From a bacterium YEK0313 (lineage in GTDB: Bacteria > Pseudomonadota > Alphaproteobacteria > Rhizobiales > Phreatobacteraceae), in the NCBI GenBank assembly GCA_000751295.2, contig CCMO02000001.1, positions 5,111,838 through 5,175,837 of the forward strand: 64,000 nt of DNA, written 5' to 3'. A model generated the notes under the pieces. It did not search any database. It saw only the letters and a program-made list of their open reading frames with translations, and was not told where the DNA came from. Each line of letters opens with the position of its first letter. Within the stretch, counting starts at the first letter, position 1. Positions 22,312-30,520 of this stretch are shown piece by piece. The translations under genes and the position numbers were made by a program.

Positions 22312-24141
22312 TCAGCGCCGGCCCGTTTTCGGCAAGGGCGCGGCCATGGCGCGAAAGCCATCCCACGGGTCCGCGCCGAGGGCGGCCAGCCGCGTCGGCA
22401 TGTTCGCCACGGTGAAATAGGCCGGGCCGATGCCGGGCCCGAGCTCCTCCCAGGCGAGCGGCGCCGACACGGCGGCGCCGGGGCGCGCGCGGGCCGAATA
22501 GGCGGCCACCGCGGTAGCGCCGCGCTGGTTCCGCAAATAGTCGATCAGGATCTTGCCGCGCCGCTTCGACTTGGTGATGGTCGACACGTAGCGGTCCGGG
22601 TCGTCGGCCGCCATGCTATCGGCCAGCGCCTTGGTGAATTGCTTGACCTCGCCCCAGCCGGCCTTCGGCCGGAGCGGCGAGACGACATGCAGGCCCTTGC
22701 CGCCCGAGGTCTTGACGAAGGCGGCAAGCCCGGCATCTGCGAGGCGCTGCCGGACCTCGCCGGCGGCCGCGATGACCGCCGGCCAGGCGACCCCCTCGCC
22801 CGGATCGAGGTCCATGACGATCATGTCCGGACGCTCCCAGTCGCCGACCATCGCGCCCCAGGGGTGGATCTCCAGCACCGCCGACTGGACGAGGCCCAGC
22901 AGACCGTCGAGATCGGAGATGCTGATCAGCGCCTCCTCGGCCGCGTCGCCCGGGTCCCGGACCGCCACGATGTTCGGATTCAGCCCCTTCCAGACGTGTT
23001 TCTGGAAGAACCGCTCGCCCGTGATCCCGTTCGGGCAGCGCAGCAGGGCGAGCGGCCGGCCGACGACGAAGGGCGCGATGTGGCGCCAGACCTCGGCATA
23101 ATAGTCGGCAAGTCCCTCCTTGGTCACGCCGTCGGCCGGCCAGTAGAGACGGTCCGGATGGGTCAGCTTCACCGTGCGGCGCGGCTCCGGCGCGGCCCGG
23201 GTCGATTTCGGCAGATCGAGCATAACGTCGTGCGCGGGCTTGTCGTCGCGCAGCCCGCGGAACGAGGCGTGGCGCAGGTGCCGGTCGGCGGTCCAGGCCC
23301 GGTACTCGATTTCGGCGACGAGCTCGGGCCGGACATATTTCGCCTGGCGCCGCTCCTCCGCCGTCAGCCGTCCGTCGAACGGGCTCGACGGCACGCGGAT
23401 CGCGCTGAGCTTGCGAAAAAGGTCCTCCGCCACCGCTCCGGTGAAGCCCGTGCCGACCCGCCCGACATGGCGAAGCCTGCCCTTGTCATAGCCGCCGAGC
23501 AGCAGCGAGCCGATCGCCTTGCGCGAAACCGTCGAGGGCACGAAGCCGCCGATGACGAATTCCTGCCGCGCGGAGCATTTGGACTTGATCCAGCTCCTGA
23601 CGCGGCCGCCGCGATAGGGCGCATCGCGAAGCTTGGAGACGACGCCCTCCAGGCTGAGCCGGCAGGCATGGCTGAGAACGAGAGCTCCGCTCTCCTCGAA
23701 ATGCTCGCTGTATCGAATGACGTCTCCGCCCTCCGCGACGATGCGCGCGAGCAGCGCCTTGCGTTCGGTGAGCGGCACCCGCGTCAGGTCATATCCGTCG
23801 AGATGGAGGAGGTCGAAAGCGTAGAAGGCGAACCGGTCGCGGCGCCCTTCGCTGAGATCGGCCTGCAGCGCGGAGAAATCGGATGCCCCGGTATCGGCTT
23901 CGACCACCAGTTCGCCGTCCACCATCGCCGCACCGACCGGCAGCGCCCGTAGCGCATCGACGACGTCCTTGCCGAACTTCTTCGCCCAGTCGAGGCCGCC
24001 GCGGGTCAGGAGTTTGACCCGGCCGGCCTCGATGCGGGCCTGCAGGCGGTAGCCGTCGAACTTGATCTCGTGCAGCCAGCGTGGGCCGGCGGGCGGCGCG
24101 CCCGCCGGCGTCGCGAGGGCCGGCGCGATGAAGCCGGGCAT
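22312..24141 (-). CDS. LigD copy 2, ligase plus polymerase part
   Basis: This 609-aa frame starts MPGFIAPALATP and includes the adenylation motif HEIKFDGYR, EGVVSKL, WIKSKC, and the polymerase motifs MIVMDLDPGEG and SGGKGLHV. All catalytic residues look intact, so it could act as an N-terminally truncated LIG-POL enzyme if translation starts at 24141 (AAGGCGCCC lies upstream). It overlaps the 3' end of the out-of-frame phosphoesterase reading frame by about 350 bp. Confidence 0.75.
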   Translation of the reverse strand: MPGFIAPALATPAGAPPAGPRWLHEIKFDGYRLQARIEAGRVKLLTRGGLDWAKKFGKDVVDALRALPVGAAMVDGELVVEADTGASDFSALQADLSEGRRDRFAFYAFDLLHLDGYDLTRVPLTERKALLARIVAEGGDVIRYSEHFEESGALVLSHACRLSLEGVVSKLRDAPYRGGRVRSWIKSKCSARQEFVIGGFVPSTVSRKAIGSLLLGGYDKGRLRHVGRVGTGFTGAVAEDLFRKLSAIRVPSSPFDGRLTAEERRQAKYVRPELVAEIEYRAWTADRHLRHASFRGLRDDKPAHDVMLDLPKSTRAAPEPRRTVKLTHPDRLYWPADGVTKEGLADYYAEVWRHIAPFVVGRPLALLRCPNGITGERFFQKHVWKGLNPNIVAVRDPGDAAEEALISISDLDGLLGLVQSAVLEIHPWGAMVGDWERPDMIVMDLDPGEGVAWPAVIAAAGEVRQRLADAGLAAFVKTSGGKGLHVVSPLRPKAGWGEVKQFTKALADSMAADDPDRYVSTITKSKRRGKILIDYLRNQRGATAVAAYSARARPGAAVSAPLAWEELGPGIGPAYFTVANMPTRLAALGADPWDGFRAMAAPLPKTGRR

Positions 24142-24820
24142 GGGCGCCTTCTTGGCGCCGGCGACGGCCGACGGGTCGGCCGGGGCCGGCTGCGGCCGGT
24201 CGGCGCGGCTTCGCCGGCCGCCTGATGCGGCCGGTTTTTGACGACCAGCCCGGCGCCTCCCCGGCCACCTCGGCGACGACCCGGCCGGTCTTCACCGATT
24301 CCGGCCACTCCTCCAGAATGTCGCCGGTATCGGCGGGACGCGCGAATTCATCGTCGCCCTTGATCAGCAGCCAGTTCTCGCGCCGCTCCCGCGGCTTGCC
24401 GCGCATCCGGACCAGATGCCACCGGCCGGCGAGCTTCTCGCCGCGCAGTTCGAAGTCGAGCTGGCCCTTGGCGTAGCCCTTGCGGGCATCGCCGATCGGC
24501 GACCAGCTGCCGCGATCCCAGACGATGACGGTGCCGCCGCCATATTCGCCTTTCGGAATCGTGCCTTCGAAATCGCCATATTCGAGCGGATGGTCCTCGA
24601 CATGCACGGCGAGGCGCTTCTCGCCCGGCGCGAGGCTCGGCCCCTTCGCGACCGCCCAGCTCTTCAGCACGCCGTCCATCTCCAGCCGGAAGTCATAGTG
24701 GAGGCGCCGGGCGTCATGTTTCTGGATGACAAAACTGTGGCCGCTCTTGCGCCGCCGTCCGCCCCGCGGCTCCGGCGTCGCGGCAAAGTCCCGCTTCTTC
24801 CTGTAGGTGCCGAGCGCCAC
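23789..24820 (-). CDS. LigD copy 2, phosphoesterase part with out-of-frame tail
   Basis: From a GTG at 24820 this frame encodes an intact 3'-phosphoesterase domain (about 1-165; HKHDARRLHYDFRLEMDG type motif, HVEDHPLEY, IPKGEYGGG). After about residue 195 the sequence becomes Arg/Gly-rich with no homology, as expected of an out-of-frame stretch, until a stop at 23789. A 343-aa product with a nonsense tail of about 150 residues is predicted unless slippage occurs. Confidence 0.65.
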   Translation of the reverse strand: MALGTYRKKRDFAATPEPRGGRRRKSGHSFVIQKHDARRLHYDFRLEMDGVLKSWAVAKGPSLAPGEKRLAVHVEDHPLEYGDFEGTIPKGEYGGGTVIVWDRGSWSPIGDARKGYAKGQLDFELRGEKLAGRWHLVRMRGKPRERRENWLLIKGDDEFARPADTGDILEEWPESVKTGRVVAEVAGEAPGWSSKTGRIRRPAKPRRPAAAGPGRPVGRRRRQEGAHARLHRAGPRDAGGRAARRPTLAARDQVRRLPPAGPHRGRPGQTPDPRRPRLGEEVRQGRRRCATGAAGRCGDGGRRTGGRSRYRGIRFLRAAGRSQRRAPRPVRLLRFRPPPSRRI

Positions 24821-24823
24821 GGC

Positions 24824-25684
24824 TCAGCCTGCCCGGCGCCGCGGCGCGCTCGTCTTCGCCCCTCTGCGGCGCGCCGGGGTTGCCGCCTTGCGGCTGCGCG
24901 GCTTCGGAGCCGAGCGCCCGGCGCTCTCGCGCAGCGCGGCCATGAGGTCGAAGCCCTTCTCGCGCGGCGGCGGCGGGCGCGCCTTGATCTTTTTGCCCGC
25001 GAGCTTCGCCTTGACCAGATCGGCGAGGGCCGCCTCGTAGCGGTCGTCGAACTGCGCGGCGTCGAACCGGCCCGTCTTGGTCTCGATGATGTGCTCGGCA
25101 AGCTCGAGCATCTCGCCCTCGATCTTCTGCCGGCCGATATCGCGGAAGGCCTCCTCGGCCGACCGGACCTCGTAATCATAGTTCAGCGTCGTCGCGATCA
25201 GTCCGTCGCCGTGCGGCCGGATCAGCACCGACCGCACGCGGCGGAACAGCACCGCATGCGCGATCGCCGCGACCTTCTTCTTCCGCATGCCCTCGCGCAG
25301 CAGGACGAAGGCCTCTTGCGCGCTCCTGTCGGCCGGCGTCAGATAATAGGGCTTGTCGAAATAGAGATCGTCGATATCCGCGGCGGCGATGAAGGCTGCC
25401 ACCGACAGGGTCTTGTCGCCGTGAGGCACCGCGGCTGCGATCTCTTCAGGGGTCAGCACGACATAGTCGTCCTCGCCGACCTCGTAGCCCTTGACCTGCT
25501 GGTCCCGCTCGACGGGCCGGCCGGTCTCGCTGTCGACGAACAGCCGACGGACACGGTGGCCGGTCGCCCGGTTGACGACGTGGAAGGCAATCCGCTCGGA
25601 GGTCGAGGCCGCCGTATGCAGGGCCACGCGGCAGGTCAGCTCGCCGACGTTGAGATAGCCTTTCCAGATCGCTCGCGGCGCCAT
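24824..25684 (-). CDS. ku: Ku DNA end-binding protein (copy 2)
   Basis: This 286-aa Ku paralogue starts MAPRAIWKGYLNVGELTCRV, carries the QQVKGYEVGEDDYVVLTPEE bridge segment, and ends in a long Lys/Arg-rich tail (AGKKIKARPPPP and RSRKAATPARRRGAK). That tail is much longer than in copy 1, a feature seen when one genome has several Ku proteins. The ATG at 25684 is preceded by CGAGG. ligD copy 2 follows after 3 bp, so they form an operon. A GGAAC-N17-CGTC element (25759-25734, minus strand) is a possible weak EcfG promoter. Confidence 0.93.
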   Translation of the reverse strand: MAPRAIWKGYLNVGELTCRVALHTAASTSERIAFHVVNRATGHRVRRLFVDSETGRPVERDQQVKGYEVGEDDYVVLTPEEIAAAVPHGDKTLSVAAFIAAADIDDLYFDKPYYLTPADRSAQEAFVLLREGMRKKKVAAIAHAVLFRRVRSVLIRPHGDGLIATTLNYDYEVRSAEEAFRDIGRQKIEGEMLELAEHIIETKTGRFDAAQFDDRYEAALADLVKAKLAGKKIKARPPPPREKGFDLMAALRESAGRSAPKPRSRKAATPARRRGAKTSAPRRRAG

Positions 25685-25824
25685 GCGGGACCTCGTCGCG
25701 CGGAGGCCGGCCCAAAGCGGCCCTCGGGGGAATGACGCCGAGCCGGCCCGGGAAGTTCCCTCGGAAAGGCCGGTCTCGCCGCGCATCGCATGGCTGCCAG
25801 CCATTTAGAGTTGCAGAGCTGCAT

Positions 25825-25850
25825 GGAACCCCCGGTGCCTCACGGCCGTT
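25825..25850 (+). promoter_or_regulatory. EcfG-type promoter for the HWE kinase
   Basis: GGAAC (25825-25829), a 17-base spacer and CGTT (25847-25850) match the consensus. The start codon of the kinase is 61 bp downstream at 25912. Confidence 0.75.
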
Positions 25851-25911
25851 TGGTCGTGGCGACAGGTCCGCGCGCGGTCTGAGGAGCATTGGCGCGGCGA
25901 AAGGGTCGGGC

Positions 25912-27426
25912 ATGACGTCACGCGTACAGGGTATCGCCGCTCCAGCAGACCACCAGGCCACTGGCCGCCAGGCGCGCGAACAGACGACCTTGTTCACTCT
26001 GACCGACCGCCTCTATCGCGCTCGCAGACTGGATGAGGTCTACGAGGCCGCCTTCGACGCCATGGCCGAGACGCTCGGCTGCCCGCGTGCCGGGATCCTC
26101 CTGTTCGATGCCGACAATGCCATGCGGTTTGTCGCGTCACGCGGCCTCTCGGCGGACTATCGCGCAGCGGTCGACGGGCATTCGCCCTGGTCCAGAACCG
26201 ATCACGACGCCCGGCCGATCCTCATCGGGGACGTGTCGAACTCCCATCTGCCAGACCGCCTGAAACAGGCCATTCGGCGCGAGGGCATCCGCGCGCTGAT
26301 CTTCGTGCCCCTCGCCGGCGCCCATGAACTGATGGGGAAGTTCATGGTCTATGATGATAGGCCGCGGGTATTTTCCGCGCATGAGGAGGAGCTCGCACTG
26401 ATGCTCGCCCGCCAGCTGGGCTTCGCGATCGAGCGCCAGATCGCCGACCGGGCGGCACGCCGGCTGGCGGCGCTGATCGAATCCTCGCACGACGCGATCA
26501 TCGCCAAGGATCTCGACGGCACCATCACCGACTGGAATCCGGGCGCCGAGCGCCTGTTCGGCTACCGCGCCGACGAAGTCATCGGCCAATCGATCATGCT
26601 GCTCATTCCGCCCGATCGTCAGGACGAGGAGCCGACCATTCTCGCACGCATCCGGGCCGGCGAGCGTGTCGATCACTACGAAACGGTCCGCCGGCGCAAG
26701 GATGGCAGCCTGGTCGACATCTCGCTGACGGTATCGCCGATCAAGGACGGGCTCGGCCGGATCATCGGCGCCTCCAAGATCGCCCGCGACATTTCCGACC
26801 GGCGCCGGGCGCGGGAACAGCGCGAGCTGCTGCTGCGCGAGATGAACCACCGGGTGAAGAACCTGTTCGCGCTGGCCAGCAGCATCGTCAACCTGACCGC
26901 GGGAGAAGCGGAGACCCCCGCTGCCCTGGCGAGCAGGGTCGGCGAGCGGCTCGCCGCGCTCGCGCGGGCGCACGAGCTCACCATGGCGCCCGAGGCTGGC
27001 GGCCGGTCGCAGGACAGGGCTTCGATCGGGCTGCATGATCTGATTGCGGCGATCCTTGCGCCCTATGCCGGCGACGACCACAGCGCGCGTTTCGCGATCA
27101 GCGGCTGCGACCGGTCCATCCCCGCGCGGCTGATCACGCCACTATCGCTGCTGCTGCACGAATTTGCGACGAACGCGGCCAAATATGGCAGTTTTTCCGT
27201 CCCGCAAGGCCTGGTGGACGTCAGTTGCGGCGAGGTCCAGGGCGGCATCGCGCTCCGCTGGCGCGAAGTGGACGGACCCGCGGTTGGCGAGAACCGCGGA
27301 GAAAGCGGTTTCGGCAGCCGGCTGATCGCCGCTGCGGCCCGCCAGCTCGGCCGCCTCGACCGACGCTGGCATGCCGACGGCGTGGCCATCGACCTCTTCA
27401 TCGAGGCCGACAGGCTTCGGGAATGA
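25912..27426 (+). CDS. GAF-PAS-HWE family sensor histidine kinase
   Basis: This 504-aa soluble kinase has a GAF domain (about 25-180), a PAS domain with PAC (about 185-300; DWNPGAERLFGYRADEVIGQ) and an HWE-type kinase core. The phospho-acceptor is His313 in EMNHRVKNLFA, the N box has Asn421 in EFATNAAKYGS, and SGFGSRLI is the G box. Kinases of this class feed the PhyR-NepR-EcfG general stress pathway in alphaproteobacteria. An EcfG-type promoter in front suggests autoregulatory feedback. The GAF or PAS ligand is unknown. Confidence 0.88.
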   Translation: MTSRVQGIAAPADHQATGRQAREQTTLFTLTDRLYRARRLDEVYEAAFDAMAETLGCPRAGILLFDADNAMRFVASRGLSADYRAAVDGHSPWSRTDHDARPILIGDVSNSHLPDRLKQAIRREGIRALIFVPLAGAHELMGKFMVYDDRPRVFSAHEEELALMLARQLGFAIERQIADRAARRLAALIESSHDAIIAKDLDGTITDWNPGAERLFGYRADEVIGQSIMLLIPPDRQDEEPTILARIRAGERVDHYETVRRRKDGSLVDISLTVSPIKDGLGRIIGASKIARDISDRRRAREQRELLLREMNHRVKNLFALASSIVNLTAGEAETPAALASRVGERLAALARAHELTMAPEAGGRSQDRASIGLHDLIAAILAPYAGDDHSARFAISGCDRSIPARLITPLSLLLHEFATNAAKYGSFSVPQGLVDVSCGEVQGGIALRWREVDGPAVGENRGESGFGSRLIAAAARQLGRLDRRWHADGVAIDLFIEADRLRE

Positions 27427-27429
27427 GGA

Positions 27430-27462
27430 GCCGGCCGCCGCTGGTGCGGTCCGGCGGCCGGC
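27430..27462. terminator. Hairpin between convergent genes
   Basis: GCCGGCCGCC (27430-27439) and GGCGGCCGGC (27453-27462) form a perfect 10-bp stem between the kinase gene and the convergent DUF2231 gene. No T-tract follows, so termination is inferred. Confidence 0.45.
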
Positions 27463-27468
27463 CTCCGG

Positions 27469-27999
27469 TCACGACAGGCCGATATCATCGCGTCCCGACG
27501 GCGCCTTTTCCAGGCTCCCGGCCTCGCCGCGCCCGACGGCCCGGTCGACTCCGACGCCGTGCCGGAAGGCAAGTTCGCCGCCAAGCCAGCCGCTGACCAG
27601 CACCAGGACGAAGGCGACGGACGAGAATGTGATGCCGACCGGCCAAGCTCCCGCCACCGGGTCGCCGCGGCGCAAGATATAGCTGACCAGCAGCAGCGCG
27701 AGCAGGACGACATTGGCCGCGCCGTGGGCCCAGGCGATCCCCATGGAGCGGGCGCGGCTGATCGAGGCGAATTCGACAAGGCCGAAGAAGGCCGCGACGG
27801 CTCCGGCGACGAGCGCGACGAGCAGCATCCAGGACGCCGCCACGGCCCAGCCTTCCTGGCCCGTATAGGCGAAGGCGACATCGCAGATGAAGGTGCCGAT
27901 GACCGCGCCGATCGGCAGCGGGACGATGACGGGGTGAAGCGGGTGGCCGAGCAGCGCAGCCGCGCTGCCGGTTCCCGAGGCGTAACTGTGCTGTCTCAT
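27469..27999 (-). CDS. DUF2231 family membrane protein
   Basis: This 176-aa inner-membrane protein has the DUF2231 layout of four helices, with GHPLHPVIVPLPIGAVIGTF (18-37) near the N-terminus and a conserved His-Pro pair. The last part (about 150-176) is polar. Its biochemical role is unknown; some relatives sit near cytochrome or redox genes. The ATG at 27999 follows GAAGGGAGTGCGTGTC and lies 14 bp after the DUF892 copy 3 stop, so the two are co-transcribed. Confidence 0.8.
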   Translation of the reverse strand: MRQHSYASGTGSAAALLGHPLHPVIVPLPIGAVIGTFICDVAFAYTGQEGWAVAASWMLLVALVAGAVAAFFGLVEFASISRARSMGIAWAHGAANVVLLALLLVSYILRRGDPVAGAWPVGITFSSVAFVLVLVSGWLGGELAFRHGVGVDRAVGRGEAGSLEKAPSGRDDIGLS

Positions 28000-28013
28000 G
28001 ACACGCACTCCCT

Positions 28014-28505
28014 TCACGCCGCCCGGTCCAGGTCGACATAGCGCAGCAGGATCTTGGGCGCGTTCTCCTCCAGCCACCGCTGCATGGCGATCTCCTCGTT
28101 GAGCGACTGCTCGCAGAGGCCTGCGGTCACGCTGTCGTCAGCCAGCTCCGCGGTCTTGATGAGAAGCCGGTACGACATGATTTCCATGTGTTCGAACGTG
28201 TAGCTGGCGAGCACGCCCTTCACGACTTCGTCCTCCATGATCAGGCCGGTCAGCCCCTGCGCCATGCCCATCAATTTGCCGCCCGTATCCTTGATGATCG
28301 ACGGCCCTTCGCCCCGCTTCTCGATGCAGGACCGCAGCCGGTCGGCCTGGGCGCGCGTCTCCTCGACATGCGACAGGATGCGGGCCTTCAGATCGGGATA
28401 GTCGTCGACGCGCGAGGCCATCGTGTTCAGCATGGTCTCGGCCTGCTGCTCCATGGCATGGGCATCACGCAGCCAGTCGACCAGATGGTCGTTGATCGTG
28501 GACAT
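28014..28505 (-). CDS. DUF892 ferritin-like protein (copy 3)
   Basis: This 163-aa helical protein is a close paralogue of copy 2 (DAHAMEQQAETMLNTMASRV near the N-terminus; EEIAMQRWLEENAP near the end). It keeps the Glu and His residues of the putative metal-binding bundle. The ATG at 28505 follows GAAAGGAGGACCACC. A one-mismatch EcfG element, GGAAA-N17-CGTT on the minus strand (28694-28669), lies about 165 bp upstream. Confidence 0.82.
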   Translation of the reverse strand: MSTINDHLVDWLRDAHAMEQQAETMLNTMASRVDDYPDLKARILSHVEETRAQADRLRSCIEKRGEGPSIIKDTGGKLMGMAQGLTGLIMEDEVVKGVLASYTFEHMEIMSYRLLIKTAELADDSVTAGLCEQSLNEEIAMQRWLEENAPKILLRYVDLDRAA

Positions 28506-29064
28506 GGTGGTCCTCCTTTCAGGCGGCGGCGCTGCCGCCGACGCTGACCGTGGGCTTTGCGAAGGAGTGCGTTCCCGGGGCCGGCGCAAATGCCCGAGCA
28601 GGGCCGGAGACCGAGCGAGCTGGTCACCTGCAACCGGCCGGCTGCAGTTCACAGCAACGCAACTGGGAAACGTGCCCGTGGCGCCGGTGTTTCCACCGCC
28701 ATGGCAAAAAAGTGACGTAGGCCGCGACGACATCGGAGCCGACCGGCGCGGGACCGGCCAGCGTCCCGCGCCATTCGCGCCAGGGCAAAAAGGGGCCCGC
28801 TCCGAATGAAGCGGGCCGGCCAGTGGCTGGAGCAAAGATCAGGCCCCCGACGCCAGTGCATGCGACTGGGCAGGTCGACGGCGCCGGGGACCGGTGGGCC
28901 CTGAGGGAGTCCGGCTTCAGAGCCGCACATTAAGCTAACGTACAGAATATACGGGTTGTTTCGGTCAACCGGTCAATAATGTCTGCCGCCGGCGAGGCCC
29001 GAATCCGGGCGGTCAATTCGGGCCGCAACAGGCACGGCGCCGGACGCTTCGATCGGGCCGCCGG
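28506..29064. other. Intergenic region without a convincing gene
   Basis: This 559-bp stretch holds the possible weak EcfG-like site (28669-28694, minus) and a minus-strand terminator-like hairpin (28794-28817). It also has an AT-rich patch near 28930-28980 with a small GGTTG...CAACC hairpin. Reading frames here are short and look random. The AT-rich patch may be a promoter region, but I cannot assign it. Confidence 0.5.
28786..28817 (-). terminator. Terminator-like hairpin with T-run on the minus strand
   Basis: GGCCCGCT (28794-28801) and AGCGGGCC (28810-28817) form an 8-bp stem; on the minus strand it is followed by CC and TTTTT. It may end the message of the iron-permease-like gene 250 bp upstream or a small untranslated RNA from the AT-rich patch. 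Confidence 0.5.
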
Positions 29065-29499
29065 TCAGGCGGTCGACGTCGTCGATCCGCCATTGGCGCG
29101 CGCGGTCACGGCACGCTGCTCGAATTCGCGGCGAATCCGTTCGAGGCTCTCGGCATCGAGCTGCTCGAGATCCATGAGCTCCTCGCGCGCGCCGTTGAGG
29201 CGGAGGATCAGCTCATCCAGCTTGATCTGGATCGCCGTCGTATCGCGGTTCTGGCTGCTCTGGATCAGGAACACCATGAGAAAGGTCACGATCGTCGTGG
29301 CGGTATTGATCACCAGCTGCCAGGTATCGCTGAAATGGAACACGGGACCGGACGCGGCCCACATCATGATCACGACGAAAGCCATCACCGTGGTGGTGGG
29401 CTTGCCGGCCCACAAGGCTGTCGCATGCGACAGCCGGTCGAACAGTGCGCCGTTCTTCTGCGCCGGGGGCGAGTCCTGGTTGTTCTCATGATCCGGCAT
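29065..29499 (-). CDS. Low-affinity iron permease family protein
   Basis: This 144-aa protein matches the small bacterial low-affinity iron permease family. It has two membrane helices (about 37-53 and 62-80), the TWQLVINTATTIVTFLMVFL segment, then IQSSQNRDTTAIQIKLDELI and a coiled-coil-like tail. Iron transport in bacteria is not proven for this family. The ATG at 29499 follows AGAAGAGGAGGCTTCC, a strong ribosome site. It closes the stress island on its right side. Confidence 0.85.
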   Translation of the reverse strand: MPDHENNQDSPPAQKNGALFDRLSHATALWAGKPTTTVMAFVVIMMWAASGPVFHFSDTWQLVINTATTIVTFLMVFLIQSSQNRDTTAIQIKLDELILRLNGAREELMDLEQLDAESLERIRREFEQRAVTARANGGSTTSTA

Positions 29500-29667
29500 G
29501 GAAGCCTCCTCTTCTGCACCCAGCCGTGTGATGTCATGAAACGAAGTCGCATGGAGCCCAATGGTTCCCGGCGCGCGACCGGGAGCAGTTGCGCCGGATC
29601 GCGCGCGCGGTGGCCCATTCCCGGCGCCTGGTCGACAGCCGTCCGGCCGGCGCCGACCGGCCGCCAG

Positions 29668-30468
29668 TCAGCTTTTCGGCCGCCACAGGCGCGCGGTGTC
29701 GAAGCGCGCCATGTCGTCGATCAGCTTGACGAAATTCGCCGCCTGGAATTCGGCGGTGAGCCGCCCCTTTTCGGCGGTCGCGAGCGAGGCGTCGCCGGCC
29801 GTGCCGTCGGGATGGATGTCCTGCGCGATCCAGCCGAAGGCGTGGTTCACTGTCGGCCGCAGATAGGTGAACTCCTTCTCCATGCCGACCATGATCGGCT
29901 CGAAGCGCCTGGCCTGGCTCATATCGACGAGCTCCGGGCGGAAATGCAGCATCAGCGACGTCTCGACATCGCCACCGTGGATGCCGTGCTTGGCGTCGAG
30001 CTCGCCGAACAGGCCGGGCGGGCGGCCGAAGGCGGTCCAGCTCGTGACCACGGCGAGCTGGTTGCAGCGCACCCGCAATTCCCGCGCGACCACCTTCATG
30101 GGATCGAGATTGCCGCCGTGCGAGGTCAGCAGCACGATCTTGTCGATACCCGCGCGCTTGACGCTTTCGCCGATCTCGATCCAGGAGCGCAGCACGGTTT
30201 CCGCCGACAGGGTCAGCGTTCCCTTCGAATGGATGTGCTCGTTCGACTTCGCCACCGCCTCGATCGGCAGGAACAGCGCGGTCACGTCGGGCCCGACCAG
30301 CGGGAAGGCGGTCTCGATCATGCCCTTCATGATGGACGTGTCGGTGGAGACGGGCAGATGCGGTCCGTGCTGCTCGATGGCCGCAAGCGGCAGCACGGCG
30401 ACCGTGCGCGCGGCGTCGAGCCTGTCGAAGTCGGTGGTCTTCAGGTCACCCCAATGGCGTGACGGCAT
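29668..30468 (-). CDS. Creatininase family amidohydrolase
   Basis: This 266-aa enzyme shows creatininase-family metal-binding motifs: AAIEQHGPHLPVSTD (about 28-43), SHGGN (about 115-119) and the Glu/Asp-containing HGGDVETS near residue 165. Family members open cyclic amides (creatinine to creatine) or act on related lactams such as MftE and FAPy deformylase. The exact substrate is unknown. It is divergent from the dihydroorotase-like gene at 30610, and the pair may act in one nitrogen-compound pathway. Confidence 0.85.
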   Translation of the reverse strand: MPSRHWGDLKTTDFDRLDAARTVAVLPLAAIEQHGPHLPVSTDTSIMKGMIETAFPLVGPDVTALFLPIEAVAKSNEHIHSKGTLTLSAETVLRSWIEIGESVKRAGIDKIVLLTSHGGNLDPMKVVARELRVRCNQLAVVTSWTAFGRPPGLFGELDAKHGIHGGDVETSLMLHFRPELVDMSQARRFEPIMVGMEKEFTYLRPTVNHAFGWIAQDIHPDGTAGDASLATAEKGRLTAEFQAANFVKLIDDMARFDTARLWRPKS

Positions 30469-30520
30469 GGGAGGTCTCCACAAACGAAGCGTGTTGGCGG
30501 TTGCATAAGCTGTGAGGGAA

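Larger units (their letters stand above)
22312..24820 (-). pseudogene. ligD: Second ligD, split by a one-base frameshift
   Basis: Two overlapping frames together encode a complete PE-LIG-POL ligase D. The 5' frame (from GTG at 24820) covers the phosphoesterase domain and then runs out of phase. The 3' frame covers ligase and polymerase. Dropping one base from the five-base A run (T run on the plus strand, 24235-24239) joins them through a natural-looking linker, giving 835 aa against 840 for the intact copy. It starts 3 bp after the ku copy 2 stop. It could be a real mutation, a sequencing error or slippage at the A run. Confidence 0.8.

Noticed and set aside
29499..29568. EcfG-like GGAAC on the minus strand before the iron-permease-like gene
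   Set aside because: The nearest CGTT is 20 bases away, outside the accepted 16-17 base spacing.
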